From Devosia sp. (lineage in GTDB: Bacteria; Pseudomonadota; Alphaproteobacteria; Rhizobiales; Devosiaceae): DNA of 12,731 bases. The translations under genes were made by a program, and so were the position numbers. The first letter of the stretch is position 1. Each line of letters begins with the position of its first letter. Location of the stretch: assembly GCA_011322005.1 (NCBI GenBank), contig DROE01000307.1, positions 1 through 12,731 of the forward strand, written 5' to 3'. The notes beneath the pieces were generated by a model that was not told the origin of the DNA, did not search any database, and saw only the letters and a list, made by a program, of their open reading frames with translations. Below are positions 1 through 8,097 of the stretch, one piece after another.

Positions 1-659
1 AGGTCAAGGGCGAAGTGCAGCTTGCCCTTTATGGCGAAGTGCAGACCCTGATGGTTGCCCAGACCCTGTGGTTTTTGCGCAATGTTTCGTTCGAGCCCGG
101 CCTTTCAACCATCGTTGAGCGTTATGCCAAGGGAATTGAGGAAATCCGCACCAGCCTCTCCGACCTGCTGCCTCCCTTTATTGCCAAAAGCGTGGCCAAA
201 CAGGCAAAGGGCTTTGAGGAGGGGGGCACTCCCCCCGCTCTGGCCCGCCGGGTTGCCGAACTTTCAGCCCTCACATTGGCCACTGACATCGTGCTGTTGG
301 CCGAACAGGTCGGCGCACCGGTACGCATAGCAGCCGAAGGGTATTTCGCCGTGCTCGAACGCTTCCGGCTCGGGCGCATAACCGAACAGAGCCACACCAT
401 AAAAGTTGCCGACCATTATGACCGCATGGCGCTCGACCGGGCTCTGGCCAACGTCATGCGCGCCCAGCGCGACCTCTCCGAGGACGTACTGGCGGCAGGG
501 GACGGACCCATTGAGGAGCGCATGCAGGCCTGGGACACCGCCCTTGCCGGGGAAATCGGGCGCATCGAAAAAATGGTCACCGAGTTGACTGAAGGCGAGC
601 TTTCCGTCTCCCGCCTCTCTGTCGCCGCCGGCCTGCTTTCTGACCTGGCGCGGCATTAA
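1..659 (+). CDS. NAD-specific glutamate dehydrogenase, C-terminal fragment (giant GDH type)
   Basis: This is the last 218 codons of a gene that begins before the window; the frame is open from base 3 and ends at TAA 657-659. The product resembles the helical C-terminal end of the large (about 1,600-residue, 180-kDa) bacterial NAD-glutamate dehydrogenases. Recognisable stretches are the WFLRNV segment near the start, the helical run about LLPPFIAKSVAKQ, and the region around LATDIVLLAEQ. The family oxidises glutamate to 2-oxoglutarate and ammonium in the cytoplasm, mainly for catabolism of glutamate and amino acids that feed into it. The catalytic Rossmann-type domain lies upstream and cannot be seen. 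The next gene starts about 28 bases downstream on the same strand, which suggests cotranscription. Family assignment rests on remembered C-terminal sequence, not on a catalytic motif. Confidence 0.85.
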   Translation, partial: VKGEVQLALYGEVQTLMVAQTLWFLRNVSFEPGLSTIVERYAKGIEEIRTSLSDLLPPFIAKSVAKQAKGFEEGGTPPALARRVAELSALTLATDIVLLAEQVGAPVRIAAEGYFAVLERFRLGRITEQSHTIKVADHYDRMALDRALANVMRAQRDLSEDVLAAGDGPIEERMQAWDTALAGEIGRIEKMVTELTEGELSVSRLSVAAGLLSDLARH

Positions 660-671
660 CCGGGGAGTATT

Positions 672-677
672 GGAGGA
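672..677 (+). promoter_or_regulatory. Ribosome binding site deciding the TTG start of the EEP gene
   Basis: GGAGGA is followed by a 10-base spacer and TTG at 688. This favours 688 over the in-frame TTG at 670, for which the nearest purine-rich stretch (GGGGAG, 662-667) is only 2 bases away. Confidence 0.55.
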
Positions 678-687
678 CACTTCAATC

Positions 688-1725
688 TTGTTCTGGGCGA
701 TATTCCCGGGTCTGATACTGGCCTATATCTGGCTGGTTGTGTGGATGAACCGCAACCGGCCCCCCGGCGATAAAATTTCTGCTCTGAACCATCCGGCAAA
801 TCTTCCCACCAAGCTTGGCGCAACCATCCACATCGCCACCTGGAATATCGGTTATGCAGGACTTGGCCGACTTTCAGATTTTGTGACCGATGGCGGCAAA
901 AGTCGGTTTCCCCCTTCCAGTGAGGCGGTTGCAGAAAACCTTGATGCGATCGTTGAAACCCTGGCAGAAACACAAGCTGATATTTTTTTGTTGCAGGAAG
1001 TATCGGACAAAAGCCCTCTGAGCTATTGGCATCCGGTTCGCGCCCGCATCGTTGAGAGTTTGCCCGGCCGGATAGCCTTCTTCCGCTCCGATATTTCCAG
1101 TTGGGGCCTGCCCTGGCCCCTAAGAATTGTCCACGGAACGCTGACCCTTTCAAACGCCGCTCCAACCTCGAAACAAATGGTCAAACTGCTAGCCGAACCC
1201 ACCTTTCTTGGTGGAATAATCAAGCGCAATTATGGATTGCTGGTCACCCGTTTTGCCATCGAGGGGAGCCGGAATCACTGGGTGGTCGTCAACCTGCATC
1301 TGGCCGCTTTTGACCCCGAAGGAGCTACCCGCCACAAGCAGCTTGAGGCGGTGCTGGACTTTGCAAAAACGGAATATGAAAAAGGAAATTATGTGGTGCT
1401 GGGCGGCGACTGGAACCTGAGGCTGCTCAAAAAGGAATTCCCCCACACCACGGACCTCGAACAGCTGTTCTGGCTGGTTGACCTGCCTGAGGAAAAACTT
1501 CCCCCGGGCTGGAAAACTGCCTGCGACAAAACCCTGCCCACCGTGCGCACCAATTATCAGCCCTATGTAAAGGGCGAAAACTACACCGCCATCATTGACG
1601 GGTTTATCGTCTCCCCCAACGTCACCATCAATAGCGTCGCCACGACGGACACCGGCTTTGAGCACACAGACCACATGCCCGTTTCAGCAAGCTTCTCGAC
1701 AAAACCGCACCAGAGCCTAAAGTGA
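688..1725 (+). CDS. Membrane-anchored endonuclease/exonuclease/phosphatase (EEP) family protein
   Basis: The 345-residue product has one N-terminal hydrophobic segment (about residues 2-20) followed by a basic stretch, so it is probably anchored with the catalytic domain attached. The EEP (DNase I-like) fold is supported by all the usual motifs in order: WNIGY (Asn near 53), LLQEV (metal-binding Glu about 104), VNLHL (His about 204), GGDWN (Asp about 241, Asn about 243), IIDGF (Asp about 304) and TDHMPV near the C-terminus. The active site therefore looks intact. Family members cut DNA or RNA, or hydrolyse phosphodiesters or phosphoinositide-like lipids; the substrate here cannot be inferred. 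The TTG start at 688 was chosen because GGAGGA lies 10 bases upstream. A TTG at 670 has its purine-rich stretch too close, and ATG 745 would remove the anchor. The stop TGA abuts an ATG of the next frame. Confidence 0.85.
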   Translation: MFWAIFPGLILAYIWLVVWMNRNRPPGDKISALNHPANLPTKLGATIHIATWNIGYAGLGRLSDFVTDGGKSRFPPSSEAVAENLDAIVETLAETQADIFLLQEVSDKSPLSYWHPVRARIVESLPGRIAFFRSDISSWGLPWPLRIVHGTLTLSNAAPTSKQMVKLLAEPTFLGGIIKRNYGLLVTRFAIEGSRNHWVVVNLHLAAFDPEGATRHKQLEAVLDFAKTEYEKGNYVVLGGDWNLRLLKKEFPHTTDLEQLFWLVDLPEEKLPPGWKTACDKTLPTVRTNYQPYVKGENYTAIIDGFIVSPNVTINSVATTDTGFEHTDHMPVSASFSTKPHQSLK

Positions 1726-1734
1726 ATGCAAACA

Positions 1735-1743
1735 GGGGAGGGG
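1735..1743 (+). promoter_or_regulatory. Ribosome binding site deciding the ATG start of the MFS gene
   Basis: The purine run GGGGAGGGG ends 9 bases before ATG 1753. It supports 1753 rather than ATG 1726, which sits directly against the stop codon of the preceding gene and has no good site of its own. Confidence 0.6.
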
Positions 1744-1752
1744 ACCGGAACT

Positions 1753-3150
1753 ATGAGTGAAACAAAAACATCAAAGAAGGGGGTTTTCTCCTGGATGCTG
1801 TTTGACTGGGCCGCCCAGCCCTTTCACACACTGGTCATTACCTTCATCTTTGCTCCCTATTTTGTCTCAAAGGTTGTGCCCAACCCCGGAGTCGAAGGGG
1901 ACTTTGCCAGCGATACCATCATGGAAGGTGTCCAGAGGGTCCCCGATGCGGTTTATGGCCAGCAGCTCTGGGGGCAGGCTCTGGGTATCGGGGGCATTTT
2001 CATTGCCCTCATGGCCCCTTTTCTAGGAGCCATGGCCGATGCAACCGGTCCGCGCAAACCCTGGATTGCGGTTTTCTCCCTTGCCGCGATTGCCGGTTCG
2101 GCCCTGTTGTGGCTGGCCACCCCGGACGGCAATGCACCGGTCACTTTGATATTGTTAGCCTTTGTTCTGGCCCTTGTCGGAATTGAGTTTTCCACCGTCT
2201 TCACCAATTCCATGATGCCCTCGCTGGTTCCGCGTTCGGAATTGGGCAAACTCTCCGGCTCGGGCTGGGCCCTAGGTTATGTGGGCGGGATTGTTGCCCT
2301 GATTGTCGTGCTCGGGTTCATGGTTGCCGACCCGGTGACCAGCAAAACCCTGCTTGGTTTCACCCCGGCCTTCGGCCTCGACGCCACGCAATATGAAGGG
2401 GAGCGGGCCACCGGCCCGCTGACCGCGCTCTGGTACCTGATTTTCGTCATCCCGCTTTTTTTGCTCACCCCTGACACGCCCAAAAGCCCGGACCAGAAGA
2501 ACGCTGTTAAATCCGCTCTGAAAAACCTTTGGGCAACCATCCGCGAACTGCCGGCACGCAAGTCCTATCTTTCGTTTCTGGTCACTTCGATGCTCTATCG
2601 TGACGGTCTTAACGGCTTGTTCATGTTCGGAGGCATCTACGCCGCCGGTGTGCTGGCCATGTCAACAACCCAGCTTGGCATATTCGGTATTCTGGCCGCC
2701 CTTGCCGGAGCAATCGGCGCCTTTTTCGGCGGCAGACTGGATGCTCGCTTCGGACCCCGGGCCGTGGTTTTCTGGTCGTGCTGGCTGTTGTTCATCGCAG
2801 GAACAATTATCGTCTCTTCCACCCCTGAAAGCATATTGTTCATCGTGCCCGTCACCTCGGGCAGTACCCCCCTGATCGTGTTTTACATCGCCGGCTCGCT
2901 TATCGGGGCGGCGGGCGGCGCCTTGCAGGCGGCCTCGCGCACCCTTCTGGTCGATCAGGTTGAGGAAAAAGAAGCCACCGAAGCCTTTGGCCTTTATGCC
3001 CTGACCGGGCGGGCCACCTCATTCATCGCCCCCCTCTCGATTGCCGCCGTCACCGCCGCGACCCAGAGTCAGCGCATCGGCATCACCCCGATACTGGTGT
3101 TGATTGCCCTAGGCGCCATCGGGCTGTACTGGGTGAAGGAGAAGAAATAG
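1753..3150 (+). CDS. MFS transporter, UMF1 (Atg22-like) family
   Basis: The 465-residue integral membrane protein has the length and hydrophobic pattern of about 12 transmembrane helices. The N-terminal FDWAAQPF motif opening the first helix marks the UMF1 family of the major facilitator superfamily, distantly related to yeast vacuolar Atg22. The cytoplasmic MFS loop motif is present as GAMADATGPRKP (residues 92-103), with a second copy-like loop GGRLDARFGPR (326-336). The late stretch around AFGLYALTGRATSF (411-424) is also typical of the family. An unusually long hydrophilic loop (about residues 41-72) separates the first two helices. Substrates of bacterial UMF1 proteins are mostly unknown. 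Atg22 exports amino acids, and the position downstream of glutamate dehydrogenase fits amino-acid or ammonium-related transport, but that is inference. ATG 1753 was preferred to ATG 1726 because of its ribosome binding site. Confidence 0.88.
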   Translation: MSETKTSKKGVFSWMLFDWAAQPFHTLVITFIFAPYFVSKVVPNPGVEGDFASDTIMEGVQRVPDAVYGQQLWGQALGIGGIFIALMAPFLGAMADATGPRKPWIAVFSLAAIAGSALLWLATPDGNAPVTLILLAFVLALVGIEFSTVFTNSMMPSLVPRSELGKLSGSGWALGYVGGIVALIVVLGFMVADPVTSKTLLGFTPAFGLDATQYEGERATGPLTALWYLIFVIPLFLLTPDTPKSPDQKNAVKSALKNLWATIRELPARKSYLSFLVTSMLYRDGLNGLFMFGGIYAAGVLAMSTTQLGIFGILAALAGAIGAFFGGRLDARFGPRAVVFWSCWLLFIAGTIIVSSTPESILFIVPVTSGSTPLIVFYIAGSLIGAAGGALQAASRTLLVDQVEEKEATEAFGLYALTGRATSFIAPLSIAAVTAATQSQRIGITPILVLIALGAIGLYWVKEKK

Positions 3151-3231
3151 ACAAGGCGGAACAAACCAAGGCCTCCCACCGGCTTCAGACCCAGGGTCAC
3201 ACCCGGGGTTGCGCCTGTAGGCAGAACCTCA

Positions 3232-4827
3232 TCAATGCCGGAAGTGACGCATGCCGGTAAAGACCATGGCGATGCCCGCCTTGTCGGCGGCGGCGATCAC
3301 GTCATCATCCCGGATTGATCCGCCCGGCTGAATAACCGCGGTCGCCCCGGCCTTGACCGCAGCAATCAAACCGTCGGCAAACGGGAAGAAAGCATCCGAA
3401 GCCACGACCGAACCAACGCTAAGCGCTTGCTTCTGCCCCATGGCTTTTGCCGCTTCTTTGGATTTGCGGGCAGCAACCAGCGTTGAGTCAAGCCGGCTCA
3501 TCTGCCCGGCGCCAATGCCCACACTAGCCCCGTCCCTGACATAGACGATCGCATTGGACTTGACATGTTTGGCAATGATGGCCGCCAGACGCAGGTCGGC
3601 CATCTCGGCCTTGGTGGGTTGCCGTTTTGTCACCACCTTGAGCTCACAGTCATCCACATTACGATTATCCCGGCTTTGAACCAGAATTCCCCCCGAAACC
3701 GAACGCATCTCAAGCGCCTCACTCCGGCGCTCGGCCAGCCCGCCACTCAGCAGCACACGCAGATTCTTCCTGGTTTCAAAAACCGCAAGCGCTCCGAGGC
3801 TGGCAGAGGGAGCAATGATGACTTCCGTAAAAACCTTGATTATTTCCTCGGCCAGCGCTCTGTTGATGTGCCCGTTCAGGGCGACAACACCGCCAAAGGC
3901 ACTCACCGGATCACAGGCCAGGGCGCGCTTGTATGCCGTTAACAAATCATCTCCCACACCAACCCCACAGGGATTTGCGTGCTTGATGATCGCCACCGCC
4001 GCCGCACTCTCCGGGTTAAACTCGCTCACCAGCCCGAACGCTGCGTCCGTGTCGTTGATATTGTTGTAGGAAAGCTGTTTGCCCTGCACCTGTTCAGCGC
4101 TGGCCACACCGGGTCCTGGTATCCCGCTTGCGTAAAATGCAGCCCATTGATGGGGGTTTTCCCCGTAGCGCATGACCTGCTGCAATTTGCCTGAAACAGA
4201 ACGCCAGGGCGTATCCGGGAAGTCGATTGTTTTGGAAAACCAGTTGGATATGGCTGAATCATAAGCGGCGGTGCGGGCATAGGCTTTTGCCGCCAGTTTC
4301 TGGCGCACACCGAAGGGAACCTGGCCCTGGCTTGTGATATATCCAGCAATCATTTCATAGTCTGCCGGATCCACGACGACGCTGACATCCCGGTGGTTTT
4401 TAGCCGCCGAGCGGATCATCGCCGGGCCGCCAATATCTATGTTTTCGATGATTTCATCATAGCCCGCACCACGGGAAACCGTCTCTTCAAACGGATAGAG
4501 GTTGACCACCACCAGGTCGATGACCGGGATTTGGTGAATACGCATGGCGCTTTTGTGGTTCTCATCGCCCCGAATGGCCAAAATCCCTCCATGCACCTTG
4601 GGGTGCAGGGTTTTTACCCGCCCGTCCATCATCTCGGGAGAGCCGGTCACCTCGCTGATGTCTATGACCGCTATATCATTGTCTTCAAGCACTTTCCTGG
4701 TGCCCCCGGTTGAGACAACCTCAATCCCGGCGGCCACAAGAGAACGCGCGAAACCCTCCACTCCACTCTTGTCGGAGACTGAAATCAGTGCGCGCCGCAC
4801 GGCACATTTCCCATCACTTTTGTTCAC
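3232..4827 (-). CDS. purH: Bifunctional AICAR transformylase / IMP cyclohydrolase
   Basis: PurH carries out the last two steps of de novo purine synthesis in the cytoplasm: formylation of AICAR by 10-formyl-tetrahydrofolate, then ring closure to IMP. The 531-residue product is full length. The N-terminal cyclohydrolase domain (MGS-like fold) shows SVSDKSG (17-22), STGGT (39-43) and the signature DGRVKTLHPKVHGGIL (68-83). The transformylase domain shows RYGENPHQ (220-227), the catalytic Lys-His pair in IKHANPCGVG (K282, H283), NAIVYV (425-430) and the conserved C-terminal PGGSIRDDDVI and GMRHFRH. The start is GTG, with GGAGAG about 6 bases upstream. It lies 114 bases after the heparinase-like gene on the same strand and converges on the MFS gene. 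No terminator or ZTP riboswitch was recognised. Confidence 0.98.
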   Translation of the reverse strand: MNKSDGKCAVRRALISVSDKSGVEGFARSLVAAGIEVVSTGGTRKVLEDNDIAVIDISEVTGSPEMMDGRVKTLHPKVHGGILAIRGDENHKSAMRIHQIPVIDLVVVNLYPFEETVSRGAGYDEIIENIDIGGPAMIRSAAKNHRDVSVVVDPADYEMIAGYITSQGQVPFGVRQKLAAKAYARTAAYDSAISNWFSKTIDFPDTPWRSVSGKLQQVMRYGENPHQWAAFYASGIPGPGVASAEQVQGKQLSYNNINDTDAAFGLVSEFNPESAAAVAIIKHANPCGVGVGDDLLTAYKRALACDPVSAFGGVVALNGHINRALAEEIIKVFTEVIIAPSASLGALAVFETRKNLRVLLSGGLAERRSEALEMRSVSGGILVQSRDNRNVDDCELKVVTKRQPTKAEMADLRLAAIIAKHVKSNAIVYVRDGASVGIGAGQMSRLDSTLVAARKSKEAAKAMGQKQALSVGSVVASDAFFPFADGLIAAVKAGATAVIQPGGSIRDDDVIAAADKAGIAMVFTGMRHFRH

Positions 4828-4941
4828 AAATCACTCTCCTTGCCGCGCCAATTACCAACGCTCGCTAACACGTCGGTTGATTCTACAATATCAAAAAGCC
4901 ATTCCCTTACGCAGGTTAGTTTTTGCTCTTTGGTGCGGCAC

Positions 4942-6573
4942 CTACTGGCGGGTAAAAATCCAGGCGATTTCGGCATCCGGCACCACCGGCGCTTCGAGCA
5001 CAATCTGCTGGGTACGGTAAAATCCGATATGAGCCGACTGGCGCACACTTTGCTCGATGCGCGCCTGACTGCCCTCCCATAAGAAAGTCCAGACCGCTCC
5101 GGACTTCAATCGGATATGGATGATTTCTTCCTCACCCACCCGCTGGGCAACCGCACCGGCCGCCAGATGAAAGCGCTGCATCAGATTGCCCGAAAATTTA
5201 CGCAACCCCCCCGGAGCAATCATCCGGTCCTGTCCAACCAGCGTTGCGCCGGACGACACCAGGCTCACACGCCGCTCGATCTCAATCCCGAACCGCGAGC
5301 GGAAAGCCCCGGTTCGCGCGACAATTTCCGGCTCGGACCGGCCAACTTCGATTTTCGGCTTGTCCCCGTAGGAAAAGAGCACCCCATGGCCCCCGAACCG
5401 GGCCGAGGAGTGATCATCTATCGTGGGACCGGAATGGGCAGCACCTTGCCGGAACAGGTCCCTTGACTCGGAAAGCTCGTCGGGCGCCGGTCCGCAGTTG
5501 CCCACAATCAGCTCACGCCCGTGGCTGAACTCAAAGGCAAGGGCGCTGGCGTGGGCGTTCCCGGCAAAAGCCGCCTCCGGAACTTTGCCCCCATCAAGCA
5601 CAACAACGCTTTCTCCCTCAACAATCACCCCGTAACCCGCGACAAGCGCGTTGCCCGAGCGCCGGGCCGCCCCCTGGGTTTGCACCGCAAACATCAGTTC
5701 AACGGGAATTTGCCCGCACCCGTTGAAATAGGCAGGCTGCCCGGTGCCAAGAGTGACACTGTCAAGCGCCAGATGCATATTGTCGACAAGACCGCCAAGC
5801 CGCCGCACCAGTTCACCTGAAATCTGGGACAGAGTCAGGCGCAGTGAAACCAGTTCGGTCAACACCAGAAGGTGAAGAGCAGCATTGCGGGAGCGATGGA
5901 ACCCGTCCCCGTCAAGATGGTTTTCAAGTACATTGCACAGATGTTCAGTGGTCTGGGCAATATGCGCCTGCGTGCTTTTGTCACTCAGACTGACTCCCAC
6001 CGGCAGCACCGCCGCCATCAACTCATCAAGCGGGTCAAGCGCAAACGGTCCGCGCAGGCGCGCCGACTGCACCTGCATGGAAATCGACTGGGAAATAGTT
6101 TTGATCTGGTCCCGGCTTGCCCCTTCCTCGAGCAGATTGAAATGGCGCAGCCAGTTCATCACCCGCAAACCGGTCAGCGCCAGCCCCCAGGTATCCTTGT
6201 CATATTCTGAATTGCGCCCGATCCAGTCCAGCACCAGGGTTCGTGCGAACTGGCGCTCTCCCTCATCCCTTGCGTCCCTAAAGTGACGCAACCAGGAAAA
6301 ACTGTGCAACTCATCATGCCAGGCGCGATGACTGGTTTGAATACTGAACGGGGACACACCTTCTGTGTCCACAAGCTTTGAGGCAAGCAGATAACGCCCG
6401 TGCATCATTTCGCGCACGGTCTCACGATCTGTGGGACGGTACTCCCTCAGCGCTGCATTGTACTCGGTCTGCGACAGACCGCTCCATGTCCAACTGATGA
6501 CTGGAGACGTGACCAGTCCATCAGCTATGAGACAAGCGGTTCGCCAACCTCGAAACCACACTAGATTGAGCAC
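4942..6573 (-). CDS. Heparinase II/III family protein
   Basis: The 543-residue product matches the heparinase II/III-like proteins commonly found beside rsmB and purH in alphaproteobacteria. The N-terminal half is an alpha-helical toroid-like region with SFSWLRHF (91-98), NWLRHF (140-145) and the conserved FHRSRNAALHLL (225-236). The C-terminal half is the beta-rich heparinase II/III domain, with YFNG (282-285), AHSGPTIDDHSSARF (379-393) and TQQIVL (521-526). Characterised relatives are polysaccharide lyases acting on uronic acid-containing polymers such as heparan sulfate or alginate. No signal peptide is visible, so either the protein stays in the cytoplasm or the N-terminus is misjudged. 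GTG 6573 is supported by AAGGA 6 bases upstream. Substrate and catalytic activity are unproven for this subgroup. Confidence 0.9.
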   Translation of the reverse strand: MLNLVWFRGWRTACLIADGLVTSPVISWTWSGLSQTEYNAALREYRPTDRETVREMMHGRYLLASKLVDTEGVSPFSIQTSHRAWHDELHSFSWLRHFRDARDEGERQFARTLVLDWIGRNSEYDKDTWGLALTGLRVMNWLRHFNLLEEGASRDQIKTISQSISMQVQSARLRGPFALDPLDELMAAVLPVGVSLSDKSTQAHIAQTTEHLCNVLENHLDGDGFHRSRNAALHLLVLTELVSLRLTLSQISGELVRRLGGLVDNMHLALDSVTLGTGQPAYFNGCGQIPVELMFAVQTQGAARRSGNALVAGYGVIVEGESVVVLDGGKVPEAAFAGNAHASALAFEFSHGRELIVGNCGPAPDELSESRDLFRQGAAHSGPTIDDHSSARFGGHGVLFSYGDKPKIEVGRSEPEIVARTGAFRSRFGIEIERRVSLVSSGATLVGQDRMIAPGGLRKFSGNLMQRFHLAAGAVAQRVGEEEIIHIRLKSGAVWTFLWEGSQARIEQSVRQSAHIGFYRTQQIVLEAPVVPDAEIAWIFTRQ

Positions 6574-6651
6574 ATGTTTTCCTTAAAGCCCCCCAAGGAC
6601 AACAGACTTCCGATCCGGAACCTAACCCACCACAGAAGCCAATAGCCACTA

Positions 6652-6670
6652 TGACCTTTTAATATGGTCA
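6652..6670. repeat. Short AT-centred inverted repeat upstream of the heparinase-like gene
   Basis: TGACC and GGTCA form perfect 5-base arms around a 9-base AT-rich centre. It lies about 80 bases upstream of the heparinase-like start, inside the 132-base gap after rsmB. It could be an operator, or part of a promoter: minus-strand TTGACC at 6671-6666 resembles a -35 box, but no good -10 box follows at 16-18 bases. Chance occurrence is possible. Confidence 0.3.
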
Positions 6671-6705
6671 ATTTTACGAACATTTGAAGGATTGGGGTCA
6701 GGACC

Positions 6706-8037
6706 CTAAACCTTGCGAAACCGCGCCACAAAAAACCCGTCCATACGCCCCGTCTCGTCCCCGACATTGTCAACGCCGGATACTAAGAGACCCGGGTGCG
6801 TCCGCAAGAACCCCTCAGGCCCGACATTTCCTCTTAGCGCATCAGGCACGTTTGTGCTCAACTGATCGCTTTTCATATGTGGAAAATTGTGTAAAACCCA
6901 TGTCCCTTGCGCCTCTCCCTCCTGTTTTTGCAGGGAACAGGTACAATAGACCAGCACGCCACCCTCGGCCAGATTATCTATGGCGTTGGTCAGCATGGCG
7001 CGCTGAAGTTTTACACGGCCGACAAGGTCCTCCTCAAAACGATGCCAGAGCACTTCGGGATGCCGCCGGAAAGTACCGGTGGCCGAGCACGGAGCATCAA
7101 GAAGAATACCCTCAAATTTTTCCCGTGCACGGAATGTAACGGCATCGCCCTGAACCAGTTCCGTTGCGTAATTGAGGCGGGTGAGGTTTTCCTCCAGACG
7201 CTCAAGGCGGCTTTTGTCATTATCCAGCGCGGTGACCTCATAACCCGCCTTGATCAATTGCGCGGTCTTGCCCCCCGGAGCTGCGCACATATCCAGAACC
7301 CGTGCTCCTGCGGGCAACAAAAGCTGGCGGGCGGGCAAAGCGGCAGCCGCATCCTGCACCCACCAGCGCCCTGCGGCATACCCGGGCAGCCGGGCAACCG
7401 ACCGGTCACGCTCTGTAATGCGCACACTGTCGGCAAACAGCTTTGTGGCTCCCAGCGCTTCAATGAGGGCCGGATCATCCTCTTTCAGCGTCAGGTCAAG
7501 GGGAGCGCCAGCCAGCAGGGCCTCGCCAAACCGGTTAAGATTGTCAGCTCCATATTGGGTTTTCCAGTCCTTTTGCAGCCAGTCCGGGAACAACAAGGCC
7601 ATTTCCAGCGCCTGCCATTTTTCCGCTTCGCGCTGGGCCTGACGCAACACGCCGTTGAGCAGCCGGTCGAAACGCGCCGCCCGCTTGTCCGTGCGCACCA
7701 CTTCGACCGAAAGATGCAAGGCGCTGTGGTCAGCCTGACCGGGCATGAACAACAATTGGCTCAACCCCAGCCGCAACGCCGCTTCAAACAGGCCCGAGCG
7801 CGCCGGAATGCCCCGGCTGAGCAGAGTTTCAACAATATGGTTGAGATGGCCGTGGCGCCTCAGGGCCACTGTCACCAGACAATTGGCCAGCGCACGGTCG
7901 CGGGGGTCGGCAAGGTCCGTTTCGGTTAAGGGAACAAACGCGGCACCCTTGAGCACTTGGCCAAGTACCCGCGCCGCCCGCAATCGCACCGCCAGACCGG
8001 GATGTTGCATTGAAGAAAGTGCCTTTTTCGAATCCAT
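6706..8037 (-). CDS. rsmB: 16S rRNA (cytosine-C5) methyltransferase, RsmB/NOP family
   Basis: RsmB uses S-adenosylmethionine to make m5C (position 967 in the E. coli numbering) in 16S rRNA during small-subunit assembly. The 443-residue product has an N-terminal NusB-like RNA-binding domain (about 10-140) and a C-terminal Rossmann methyltransferase domain (about 220-443). Visible motifs are the SAM-binding DMCAAPGGK (249-257), the acidic LDND (271-274), DAPCSATGTFRRHPE (314-328) with one conserved cysteine (C317), and YCTCS (364-368) with the second catalytic cysteine (C367). The fold and the cysteine pair are intact. The ATG at 8037 has only a weak ribosome binding site. An in-frame ATG ten codons later (8007), just before the typical PGLAVR start, is an alternative. 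It is divergent from the SDHAF4-like gene, with 60 bases between. Confidence 0.93.
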   Translation of the reverse strand: MDSKKALSSMQHPGLAVRLRAARVLGQVLKGAAFVPLTETDLADPRDRALANCLVTVALRRHGHLNHIVETLLSRGIPARSGLFEAALRLGLSQLLFMPGQADHSALHLSVEVVRTDKRAARFDRLLNGVLRQAQREAEKWQALEMALLFPDWLQKDWKTQYGADNLNRFGEALLAGAPLDLTLKEDDPALIEALGATKLFADSVRITERDRSVARLPGYAAGRWWVQDAAAALPARQLLLPAGARVLDMCAAPGGKTAQLIKAGYEVTALDNDKSRLERLEENLTRLNYATELVQGDAVTFRAREKFEGILLDAPCSATGTFRRHPEVLWHRFEEDLVGRVKLQRAMLTNAIDNLAEGGVLVYCTCSLQKQEGEAQGTWVLHNFPHMKSDQLSTNVPDALRGNVGPEGFLRTHPGLLVSGVDNVGDETGRMDGFFVARFRKV

Positions 8038-8097
8038 GCCTGTTTTTGTCTCAAATTTCCGGATAACATGTGAAAGTCAGGCAATTGGGGAAGGTTC

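Noticed and set aside
3151..3231. Intrinsic terminator between the convergent MFS and purH genes
   Set aside because: The only hairpin seen (GGGT-gtg-ACCC on the minus strand) is four base pairs and has no T-run after it in either direction.
4828..4941. ZTP (pfl) riboswitch upstream of purH
   Set aside because: The gap was inspected on the purH strand and no conserved pfl-motif core was found.
6694..6706. GGGTC/GACCC inverted repeat at the rsmB stop codon
   Set aside because: The arms are separated by only two bases and no T-run follows, so it is neither a plausible hairpin terminator nor a distinctive operator.
6907..7929. Long plus-strand open frame (340 codons) opposite rsmB
   Set aside because: It is antisense to a gene with complete RsmB motifs. 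Its translation is rich in Gln, Arg and Pro without recognisable domains, as expected from a codon-biased complement.
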